Shown here: piece after piece, positions 1 to 5,987 of the stretch
Numbering within the stretch: the first letter of the stretch is position 1
Layout of the letters: every line of letters starts with the position of its first letter
Assembly (NCBI GenBank): GCA_016928375.1
Contig: JAFGKX010000098.1
Location: forward strand, 1 to 10,305
Reading direction: 5' to 3'
Length of the DNA stretch: 10,305 bases
Source of the DNA: Candidatus Omnitrophota bacterium
Lineage (GTDB): Bacteria > Omnitrophota > Gorgyraeia > JABMRG01 > JAFGKX01
Translations under genes and position numbers: made by a program
Notes under the pieces: generated by a model
Seen by the model: the letters and a program-made list of their open reading frames with translations, nothing else
Databases searched by the model: none
Told to the model about the DNA's origin: nothing

Positions 1-119
1 ATAGTAGTCATGTCTATCGGCCCTTGCAGCCTTACAATGTGTAAATTATCATAATCCTCTATTTTCTTTATGAAGGCAGGCATAATACCTTTATTGTTCT
101 TAAAAAATTCTCTCAGCAT
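1..119 (-). CDS. STAS-domain-like protein, N-terminal part (runs off the left edge)
   Basis: Only the first 39 codons are in the window. The ATG at 119 has a strong Shine-Dalgarno, GGAGG, six bases upstream. The peptide starts MLREFFKNNKGIMPAFIKKI and continues with an acidic stretch and then LHIVRLQGPIDMTT at about residues 27-39. That segment fits the first beta strands of a STAS domain (the anti-sigma-factor-antagonist fold), where a 'hivrl.GpiD..t' pattern is usual. STAS proteins bind or regulate partner proteins in the cytoplasm, but no partner can be named because the phosphorylatable Ser/Thr region lies outside the window. The gene follows the MFS exporter with a 13-base gap that contains its ribosome-binding site, so the two are probably co-transcribed. 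The family call rests on about 15 residues and is moderate. Confidence 0.55.
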   Translation of the reverse strand, partial: MLREFFKNNKGIMPAFIKKIEDYDNLHIVRLQGPIDMTT

Positions 120-132
120 AATATTCCTCCTT

Positions 133-1380
133 TTATAATTTTATTCTAATTGAAGGAAACCTGTTTTTAAAAATAAACGAACCTATTATACAGGAAAAGC
201 CGCTTATTAGCAAGGCGGATGGCGCGCCTATGTTAGCGGCCAGAGTGCCTGCCAAAAGGCTTCCGAACGGGGCCATCCCTAAAAATGCTATTACATAAAG
301 GCTGATAACGCGCCCGCGTTTATCATCATGCGATAGGTGCTGCAAGAGCGTATTGCTCGATGCTATCTGAATCATCATCCCGAAACCAACGGCCAGCATA
401 GATACAACAGAGAGCCAAAGAACCCCGGAAAAAGAAAAAACAATCAGCCCAAAACCAAAAATACTTGCTGCTATGGGTATAATTTTCTCGAGGCCTTCGG
501 CTGTTTTTCTTGATGCCAGAAAAACAGCGCCTGCTAAAGCGCCGAGGCCTGTCGAGCCCATAAGAAGCGCCAATGTATCGGGCCCGCCCCTGAGTATATC
601 TTTTGCGAATATGGGCATAAGCACGACGTAAGACATGCCCATTACACTTATCAATGAAACTAAAAGCAATATATGCCTTATCGGTAAAAAATTAAACGCA
701 TACACAAGGCCGTCTTTTAAATCATATAAAATATGCTTTTTGCTTTTTAATTTTACCTGGTTTGTTTTCATTGCCACAAGCGCCCAGATTACCGCAAGAA
801 AGCTTACGCCGTTGATAAAAAAACATGTGCCTTCGCCGGCTACCGCAATAATAATGCCTGCCAGAGAAGAACCTACCAGCCTTGCTCCGTTGAATAAAAA
901 GGAATTCAGGGCTATCGCGTTTGCAAGATCTTTTCTGTTATCCACCATATCGCTGACAAATACCTGCCTTACCGGGGCATCGAAGGCATTGACCATGCCG
1001 ATAAAAATACTTAAAACAATAATGTGCCATACCTGCACAATGCCCAAGAATACCAAAACAGCCAGAGTGAAGGCCTCTATCATGGCCAATGCCTGAGTTA
1101 TAATAAGAATGCTTTTTCTGTTTAACCTGTCTGCCAAAACACCGGCAAAAGGCGAAAAAATAAACACCGGTATCTGGCTCATAAACGCGACAGCGCCGAG
1201 AAGAAATGCCGAGTTTGTCATACGATAAACCAGCCAGCCCATGGCTATCATCTGTATCCATGAGCCGGTTAAAGAAACCCCCTGCCCAAAGAAAAAAAGA
1301 CGGTAATTTTTATAGTGCAGGGCGCGAAGGATAAACTTCAAGCCTGTGGCATTTTCTGTTGAAAGTGGTTGTGGATTCAT
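133..1380 (-). CDS. MFS transporter, EntS/MFS_3-type exporter
   Basis: A 415-residue protein with about 12 hydrophobic segments, the normal size for a major facilitator. After a short cytoplasmic leader it reads LRALHYKNYRLFFFGQGVSL, the typical opening of the MFS_3 (enterobactin-exporter-like) branch. The loop between helices 2 and 3 carries MFS motif A, GVLADRLNRK, at about residues 80-89. NAFDAPVRQVFVSDMV (131-146) and GEGTCFFINGVSFLAV (182-197) are further hallmarks of this branch. It should be a proton-driven inner-membrane exporter of a small molecule; the substrate cannot be read from sequence. The ATG at 1380 has no recognisable Shine-Dalgarno, and a perfect TATAAT lies only eight bases upstream, so the mRNA may be nearly leaderless. 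A STAS-domain gene follows after 13 bases and probably shares its transcript. Confidence 0.88.
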   Translation of the reverse strand: MNPQPLSTENATGLKFILRALHYKNYRLFFFGQGVSLTGSWIQMIAMGWLVYRMTNSAFLLGAVAFMSQIPVFIFSPFAGVLADRLNRKSILIITQALAMIEAFTLAVLVFLGIVQVWHIIVLSIFIGMVNAFDAPVRQVFVSDMVDNRKDLANAIALNSFLFNGARLVGSSLAGIIIAVAGEGTCFFINGVSFLAVIWALVAMKTNQVKLKSKKHILYDLKDGLVYAFNFLPIRHILLLVSLISVMGMSYVVLMPIFAKDILRGGPDTLALLMGSTGLGALAGAVFLASRKTAEGLEKIIPIAASIFGFGLIVFSFSGVLWLSVVSMLAVGFGMMIQIASSNTLLQHLSHDDKRGRVISLYVIAFLGMAPFGSLLAGTLAANIGAPSALLISGFSCIIGSFIFKNRFPSIRIKL

Positions 1381-1388
1381 AGGATAAG

Positions 1389-1394
1389 ATTATA
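1389..1394 (-). promoter_or_regulatory. Candidate -10 element very close to the MFS start codon
   Basis: Read on the minus strand, TATAAT ends eight bases before the ATG at 1380. It is preceded by AGTGA and a T-rich tract (TTTTATTTT), the same arrangement as the promoters before 5143 and 8764. A transcript starting about seven bases past the box would begin at or next to the ATG. No convincing -35 box is visible; CTTCGT at 17 bases is poor. Confidence 0.4.
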
Positions 1395-1534
1395 TCACTA
1401 AAATAAAAAAAACGAAGAAAAAATTGGGGATAGAAAAATTGGGGGGTTATATCTACTATGCAATGGTAGGAGGAACTGGTGATTCTAAGCTGCTCATCGG
1501 CCTTAGACATGGCGCCTGCTGCGGCATTGTTAAT

Positions 1535-1583
1535 AAAAAACAGGGACACCTGCCTTGTTATAAAAAAGCAACTGTTCCTGTTT
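1535..1583 (-). terminator. REP-like inverted repeat acting as rho-independent terminator
   Basis: Two 16-base arms, 1538-1553 (AAACAGGGACACCTGC) and 1568-1583 (GCAACTGTTCCTGTTT), pair over 16 positions with only two mismatches and one G-T wobble, around a 14-base AT-rich loop. On the minus strand the hairpin is followed directly by TTTTTTATT. It lies 20 bases past the stop of the SYLF gene, where its terminator would be expected. The imperfect palindrome with a CAGGGACA-type arm also resembles REP sequences that accompany tyrosine-type REP-associated transposases; no transposase is present here, so that link is inference. Confidence 0.65.
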
Positions 1584-1602
1584 CTATATTTAAACCTTTA
1601 AT

Positions 1603-2286
1603 CTAATATTTACTTAATATGCTGAGTATCTCGTTCGCTGATTTAGGCATTTCGGCCTTTTTGTCTATAAGTATTTCCTTTGCCGATAACTTCTTGCCGT
1701 AAAGCATCTGGTTGCCGTCCCAGTGCTGGGTTATTACTGCGCCTTCAAGTTTTACCCCAGCGAATAACCCGCGGCTTCGCGAATAAGATAAAATGCCGCC
1801 TTTAAGTTGGATATCCGTGGATGCCTCGGTAGCCCTTCCGACCGGGCCTGCTGCGACTGCCGCGTCCGCGCCAAGTTTAAACTTACCCTGTAAAAGAGCA
1901 TCAACACTTCGTTTACTCATTATAAGCAGGACAAAATCCGTAGCCTGCCCGCCTATCTGCAAACCGAAACTGCCGCCCACTAAAGTAAAAATAGCCGGCG
2001 CCGACCATTTACGCGATTTTTCCTTTACCATTATTATGCCCTGTCCGTATTTCCCGCCTATGCCGAAGCCCGCGGAAATAGTAGACGGAAATATTGCTAT
2101 TGCCTCGCATTTCTTAAGAAGGTCCTCTGGAATCCTCTGGTCCGGCATCCTCTGCACTTCAGATAATACCTTTCCGGATTCTGCTACCAGGTCGCTCCAT
2201 TTACTATCCTGCGCCATTGCCGGGCGAGCCGCAATCATACTAAAAGCAAAAACCAGAATACCCATATATGTTAAAATTTTTTTCAT
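1603..2286 (-). CDS. SYLF/Ysc84-domain lipid-binding protein, secreted
   Basis: A 227-residue protein starting with a clear signal peptide: MKK, a hydrophobic stretch, then an AMA cleavage site near residue 25, so it should be exported. The mature part matches the SYLF (Ysc84, formerly DUF500) domain over most of its length: KCEAIAIFPSTISAGFGIGG at about residues 59-78, the YGQGIIM strand, the VGGSFGLQIGGQATDFVLLI core (about 103-122), AAGPVGRATEAST, and GLFAGVKLEGAVIT. Eukaryotic members bind phosphoinositides and membranes; bacterial secreted members are uncharacterised lipid-binding proteins. The ATG at 2286 is supported by AAGGAG about six bases upstream. The gene stands alone, with a promoter in the 63-base gap shared with the divergent glycosyltransferase gene and a hairpin terminator just after its stop. 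The family call is firm, the function is not. Confidence 0.85.
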   Translation of the reverse strand: MKKILTYMGILVFAFSMIAARPAMAQDSKWSDLVAESGKVLSEVQRMPDQRIPEDLLKKCEAIAIFPSTISAGFGIGGKYGQGIIMVKEKSRKWSAPAIFTLVGGSFGLQIGGQATDFVLLIMSKRSVDALLQGKFKLGADAAVAAGPVGRATEASTDIQLKGGILSYSRSRGLFAGVKLEGAVITQHWDGNQMLYGKKLSAKEILIDKKAEMPKSANEILSILSKY

Positions 2287-2309
2287 ATGCTTCTCCTTTC
2301 CTTTGTGTT

Positions 2310-2338
2310 ATTATAAACCGAATGACTGTTCAAAGCAA
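2310..2338 (-). promoter_or_regulatory. Promoter of the SYLF gene, overlapping a possible divergent -10
   Basis: On the minus strand TTGCTT (2338-2333) is separated by 17 bases from a perfect TATAAT (2315-2310). The predicted start near 2303 gives a leader of about 17 bases holding the AAGGAG site. The same AT block read on the plus strand gives TATAAA at 2312-2317, 33 bases before the glycosyltransferase ATG at 2350, so both divergent genes may use one symmetric -10 region. Confidence 0.55.
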
Positions 2339-2349
2339 CAAAAAATAAA

Positions 2350-4269
2350 ATGAAAAACAAAAAACTTGCCATTATAGCGGCTTCATTGGCGGTGTTATCG
2401 AATATAATTATATTCATAGATGCGCCGCTTATACTGCGAACGCTTGCTTTAATTATTATTGCCGCGATACTGCCCGGGGCTTTTTTATCGCAATGGGTTC
2501 TAGGCAAAAGCAAAAATGCGCTTGAGCTGATAGAAAAACTCGTATGCTGCATAGCGATGGGTTATGGCGCAATGATAATAACAATGCTGCTCATAAGCTA
2601 TCTTCCCGGCGCAATAACAAAACAACATACGCTTTTTGGTTTTAACATTTTATTATTTGCCCTTATTGCATTCTTAGTCATTAAGCCGAAAAAAGATACA
2701 ACAGTTCATTTAAACGATAAAAAAACGCCTGAAATAAACCTTAAATTATTGCTGGTTGCGGTATTACTGCTGCTGTTGATAGGCGGATTTGTCAGGTTTG
2801 CTAATCTGGGCTATTTCGAATTAAAAAGTGACGAGGCCAAAGTTCTTATAAAAGCCGCTATGGTAATTCAGGGGCGGGAAGATACACTTTTTATTTATGA
2901 AAAAGGCCCTGCTGAAATTTTAATATCTGCTGCCGGATATTCGGCATTAGGCCGCATCACCGAAGGCTCTGCGAGGGTTGCCTTCTCTTTTGCAAGCTTA
3001 GCTGCGATTTTTGCTGTGTTTTGCCTTGGATGGCGCATGTTTGGCGCTGTCGGCGGTTTTTTTGCTGCTTTATTGTTTGCCGTAGATGGTTATTCTATTT
3101 TTAACGGCAGGATAGTGCAGTATCAATGCTTTGTGGTTCTCTTCGGCGTTATAGCTGTACTTACCGCCTGGCGCGCGCTGAAGGAACACGAAAAAAGAAA
3201 AAAATTGCTTATGCTGTCAGTTTTTATGTTTGCCTGCGGGGCTTTGTGCCATTTTGATATTATGATGATTGTACCTGCGCTGGGCTATGTTTTATTTAAA
3301 GTAAATCAAGAAGACGGTTTTAAAAAAACTATTACAAATATAAGGCTGCCTGTTATTCTGGCTTTTGCGGTTGTGTGTGTTTTTTATATTCCGTTTATCC
3401 TGCACCCATGGTTTAAAAATACAGTTTATTATCTTATTTACAAATGCGCAGGCATAACCGATAATCCGCCTTTTAATAATATATTTTCTTTTTTATACAA
3501 ATTACTGGCTCATAATGCAAAGTACTATTTTCTGTTACTGTCCGCCCTTACTTTATCCGCGTTTCTAATAACATGCCACAAAATTATTAAAACAAGGCGT
3601 GCTCTGGCATCCGGAGAAAAGATGTTATGGTTATGGCTAAGCGCTCTTTCTGTTCTTGTGTTATTTTTCATAAAAAGGCCCGGTGAACATTATTATGTTT
3701 TGTTTGTACCGTGGCTTCTTATGGCAGGGATGGTAGTAAGCTGGTTTTGGGCTGGACTTAAAACACATTTCGGGGCACACAAAGCGTTTTTAGCTATATT
3801 CGCGGCAGCAGCAACTAATATGATTATTATTACCGTACCGCAGTGCACTGCGCTTTTTTCACCCGAAGAAGCGGCAAAAAAGTATAGTTTTTACCAGCAC
3901 GGGCTAAAAACTATCGGCGTATTATATAGTAAGCAGGTGTTAACCGGAGGTTATGATGTTAATAAACTTCCGCCCAGGCTTGGCGCCTGGTATTCGCGCG
4001 GCATGAAAAGAGACAGGAAAAATCCGGAATATATTTTTTCCGATCCCGCGTATAATCTGCCGCTTAAACAGGCGCAAAAATACAAATTATTCGCATGTAT
4101 AACTGATGAGCACGGCATACTTTCTTATATATACAAAAAATCCGATAAGAAATTGCTGCCGATTTTTTTAAACAGAAAAAACTATAAAAAGGCTTTCGAT
4201 GAGAATCTCTCCGGTCCGTTCTTCGCCATCGATGAATCAGACGCAGACTTGGCCTCTAAGAATTTATAA
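2350..4269 (+). CDS. GT39/ArnT-like membrane glycosyltransferase (GT-C fold)
   Basis: A 639-residue polytopic membrane protein and the only plus-strand gene in the window. Residues 1-112 form about four membrane helices as an N-terminal extension. The catalytic part begins near 135: helix LLLVAVLLLLLIGGF, then FANLGYFELKSDEAKV, whose Asp161-Glu162 sits where GT-C enzymes of family 39 keep their acidic catalytic/metal residues in the first large loop. KGPAEI (about 185-190) corresponds to the usual KPPL/HPPL stretch and FNGRIVQYQC (251-260) to the conserved Arg loop. Such enzymes use lipid-phosphate-linked sugars on the outer face of the inner membrane to glycosylate lipids or proteins. A soluble C-terminal tail of about 130 residues follows the last helix. 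The ATG has no clear Shine-Dalgarno. The donor and acceptor are unknown. Confidence 0.78.
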   Translation: MKNKKLAIIAASLAVLSNIIIFIDAPLILRTLALIIIAAILPGAFLSQWVLGKSKNALELIEKLVCCIAMGYGAMIITMLLISYLPGAITKQHTLFGFNILLFALIAFLVIKPKKDTTVHLNDKKTPEINLKLLLVAVLLLLLIGGFVRFANLGYFELKSDEAKVLIKAAMVIQGREDTLFIYEKGPAEILISAAGYSALGRITEGSARVAFSFASLAAIFAVFCLGWRMFGAVGGFFAALLFAVDGYSIFNGRIVQYQCFVVLFGVIAVLTAWRALKEHEKRKKLLMLSVFMFACGALCHFDIMMIVPALGYVLFKVNQEDGFKKTITNIRLPVILAFAVVCVFYIPFILHPWFKNTVYYLIYKCAGITDNPPFNNIFSFLYKLLAHNAKYYFLLLSALTLSAFLITCHKIIKTRRALASGEKMLWLWLSALSVLVLFFIKRPGEHYYVLFVPWLLMAGMVVSWFWAGLKTHFGAHKAFLAIFAAAATNMIIITVPQCTALFSPEEAAKKYSFYQHGLKTIGVLYSKQVLTGGYDVNKLPPRLGAWYSRGMKRDRKNPEYIFSDPAYNLPLKQAQKYKLFACITDEHGILSYIYKKSDKKLLPIFLNRKNYKKAFDENLSGPFFAIDESDADLASKNL

Positions 4270-4271
4270 AA

Positions 4272-4303
4272 TATTTCTTGGTCTATTTCTTGGTCTATTT
4301 CTT
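4272..4303. repeat. 12-bp tandem repeat, about 2.7 copies, carrying duplicated stop codons
   Basis: TATTTCTTGGTC occurs at 4272-4283 and 4284-4295, then eight more matching bases to 4303. It fills the 25-base gap between two convergent genes and covers the last codons of the minus-strand gene. Because the unit is a multiple of three, the minus-strand stop TAG (4297-4295) is repeated in frame at 4285-4283. Replication slippage is the simplest origin. Confidence 0.85.
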
Positions 4304-5143
4304 TTCCTCGGTGCTTTTAGCCCCGCCGAAAGGAAGAGTTAACGCCTGCGTCAATGTTTTTGCCGTCTCTCTTGCAACCTGCCGTGCCTCTTTTGCAGCA
4401 TCTGTGGTAGCTTTCATTGTCCCTTTTACCGCTGTCTGGGCCTGCTGCGTAACCTGCGATGCCATTTGCCCGGCGTTTTGAAACGTACCTGAAACTGCGT
4501 TGGTCAGACCCTGCAAATCGAAATTCGCAATGTTTGCTATGGCAGTATTAGTAATAGCTTTTACTATAATTAATCTGGCAAGCGCATTTACATCCGTAAT
4601 GTTCCGGTATTTTTCATCGAGATTGATTTTGTACTCCATTACCTGCGGCCTTTTGCCCATTGAATAATCCTTATATATGACCTTGCCTATTTTTAATTCC
4701 AGCAAATCTACCTGCATTTTCAAGCCCTGATTCTTTTTTTGCGGGGATTTTTTATCCTGTTTCTGTTCTTTTACCACATTTAACGCATTCAGGTTAAGTT
4801 CGCCTTTTTCATTTTTTACTACTGTCAGTTCCTGCAGGTTTACAAGCAGGTTAGGCAGGTGCATATTTCCTTTTATTATTGCGGGCAGGTCATACTCGAT
4901 ATAAATTTCCGGCATTACACACATAACCCTATCCTGGTAATCAACAGGATTAAACAAAACCATATCTTCCACATGCACCGTCGACTTGCTAAGGCCTACC
5001 TTGAATTCATCTATGCTCAATCTAAGCCCCGTCACAGTTCTCACTGCGCCTTCGACAGAAGACTTGATAATCATATCTTTGGCAACCAACAGAATAAATG
5101 CTATCGCCAATACCGCTATAATAACGGTTAATATTTTTTTCAT
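4295..5143 (-). CDS. AsmA-like envelope protein with N-terminal membrane anchor
   Basis: A 282-residue protein. MKKILTVIIAVLAIAFILLV at 1-20 is one membrane anchor or uncleaved signal, followed by a periplasmic domain. Residues 35-120 show the AsmA/DUF748-type pattern: amphipathic strands, STVHVEDMVLFNP (54-66), an IYIEYDLPAIIKGNMHLPNL stretch (80-99), then LTVVKNEKGELNLNAL (106-121). AsmA-like proteins span the periplasm and are linked to lipid transport and outer-membrane assembly. A Lys/Gln-rich linker lies at 124-142. The C-terminus (about 212-270) is an unusual Ala/Thr/Gln-rich amphipathic helix with many small residues, suggesting coiled-coil or membrane-surface binding. The ATG is supported by a perfect AGGAGG seven bases away and an upstream promoter. 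It is much shorter than classic AsmA (about 600 residues). The specific role is unknown. Confidence 0.65.
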   Translation of the reverse strand: MKKILTVIIAVLAIAFILLVAKDMIIKSSVEGAVRTVTGLRLSIDEFKVGLSKSTVHVEDMVLFNPVDYQDRVMCVMPEIYIEYDLPAIIKGNMHLPNLLVNLQELTVVKNEKGELNLNALNVVKEQKQDKKSPQKKNQGLKMQVDLLELKIGKVIYKDYSMGKRPQVMEYKINLDEKYRNITDVNALARLIIVKAITNTAIANIANFDLQGLTNAVSGTFQNAGQMASQVTQQAQTAVKGTMKATTDAAKEARQVARETAKTLTQALTLPFGGAKSTEEKK

Positions 5144-5168
5144 GAAATAACCTCCTCTTATGGATATA

Positions 5169-5196
5169 ATTATACCCTTAAAAATAAAAAATCCAA
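5169..5196 (-). promoter_or_regulatory. Promoter of the AsmA-like gene (T-tract plus TATAAT)
   Basis: On the minus strand TTGGAT (5196-5191) is followed after 16 bases by a perfect TATAAT (5174-5169). The spacer is a T-rich block (TTTTTTATTTTTA). Predicted initiation near 5162 leaves a leader of about 18 bases that contains AGGAGG (5156-5151). Positions 5193-5169 match 8810-8786 at 23 of 25 bases, so this is a repeated promoter type in this genome. Confidence 0.6.
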
Positions 5197-5225
5197 TGAA
5201 AAATTAAAATGATTAATGGGGTCTA

Positions 5226-5498
5226 TTAAGCAGAGATTTGTAATTGCGCGATAGAGGTATTTATCTGTGGCGCAGGCAAGGCGGCAGGATTTGTAAACGG
5301 TGGAAGCTTCGATAATCTTGCCAACACTTTATCACAAAGAATACACCCGACCGTGGTTTGATTCATTAAAAGCACACTGCGTTGTTTGCACCTTGTGCAA
5401 ATTTCACGTTCTTCGTCAAAAATATCAGGCCCTGTAAGAGACTGCCTGCCGATACCGTATTTATCTATATAACCTTCTTTTATGGCCTGGCGTGCCAC
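5226..5498 (-). CDS. Small CxxC zinc-ribbon-like protein of unknown function
   Basis: A 90-residue protein with two Cys pairs, CTRC (34-37) and CILC (52-55), separated by 14 residues, the layout of a treble-clef or zinc-ribbon knuckle. The N-terminus, ARQAIKEGYIDKYGIGRQSL, is helical and charged; the C-terminus (65-90) is Pro/Ala/Gln-rich and probably disordered. There is no signal peptide or membrane segment. The start used here is GTG at 5498, without a well-spaced Shine-Dalgarno. The frame stays open and protein-like for 22 codons upstream (including DLPKVIWYIGDKITD) but contains no ATG, GTG or TTG. An ATA at 5507, five bases after GGAG, is an alternative. The gene lies 66 bases after the FN3-like gene and may share its transcript or use its own promoter at 5517-5545. 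I do not recognise the family. Confidence 0.55.
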   Translation of the reverse strand: MARQAIKEGYIDKYGIGRQSLTGPDIFDEEREICTRCKQRSVLLMNQTTVGCILCDKVLARLSKLPPFTNPAALPAPQINTSIAQLQISA

Positions 5499-5516
5499 AT
5501 CCGTTATTTTATCTCC

Positions 5517-5545
5517 GATATACCAAATAACTTTAGGTAAGTCAA
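5517..5545 (-). promoter_or_regulatory. Possible internal promoter before the zinc-ribbon gene
   Basis: TTGACT (5545-5540) is separated by exactly 17 bases from TATATC (5522-5517) on the minus strand. Initiation near 5510 would leave a very short leader before the GTG at 5498 and would exclude the GGAG at 5516-5513 from the mRNA. The -35 is near consensus; the -10 matches four of six. Confidence 0.35.
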
Positions 5546-5564
5546 CAAAAAATTTATTATTTTT

Positions 5565-5984
5565 TTAGTTTTTTATTACCTTGAAAGATTGGTAGCTTTT
5601 TTGGCTGTTTCTGCCTTCGCTGAATACGAATTTCAGCGACCATGTGTAAACTTGATTATTTTCGAATAAAGCGGAGCCCACGTTAATGTTCCATTCGTTC
5701 GGTTTAACGCGGTTTTTGAATATCAGGGTATTTTCTTTTGTCTCATAACCTTTATAAATTCTGAAATCATTATACATCTTAAATCCCGCGGCTGTTTCAT
5801 GCGGGCTCCAGCTGAATTTAAGCGTATCTTTGCCTGCTAAATTCACTATTTCAGTAACAGGGCTGATTAACCGGGGCGCGGGTACTGTATTAAAAAACAG
5901 CTCTTGGGTCCCAAGAGCGGACAAACTGCCTGGCAATACAGCTAATATACACAACGCCAGCATAAAAATTTTTGCGTATTTCAC
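5565..5984 (-). CDS. Secreted FN3-like beta-sandwich protein
   Basis: A 139-residue protein with a signal peptide (MKYAKIFMLALCILAVLPGS, cleavage probably near the SLSA at 20-23). The rest resembles one fibronectin-type-III or similar beta-sandwich domain: PRLISPVTEIV opens it, LKFSWSPHETAAGFKMY gives the 'W' strand, and NNQVYTWSLKFVF gives the 'Y.W.v' strand, followed by a C-terminal strand ending FKVIKN. It is likely periplasmic or surface-exposed and binds something; no catalytic residues are evident. The start is GTG, with AAGGG about eight bases upstream. That site lies inside the last codons of the antiporter gene, and only three bases separate the two genes, so translation is probably coupled. 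The fold assignment is tentative. Confidence 0.6.
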   Translation of the reverse strand: MKYAKIFMLALCILAVLPGSLSALGTQELFFNTVPAPRLISPVTEIVNLAGKDTLKFSWSPHETAAGFKMYNDFRIYKGYETKENTLIFKNRVKPNEWNINVGSALFENNQVYTWSLKFVFSEGRNSQKSYQSFKVIKN

Positions 5985-5987
5985 ACT

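Noticed and set aside
635..1096. A 153-codon plus-strand open frame
   Set aside because: It lies entirely opposite the well-supported MFS gene, and its product shows no domain-like pattern; an antisense shadow.
1424..1606. A 60-codon plus-strand open frame (MGIEKLGGYIYYAMVGGTG...)
   Set aside because: It runs through the hairpin repeat and the GAAAAATTGGGG repeats, has no Shine-Dalgarno and no family resemblance.
4278..4481. A 67-codon plus-strand open frame after the glycosyltransferase
   Set aside because: Antisense to the Ala/Thr-rich C-terminus of the AsmA-like gene; the composition is explained by that gene.
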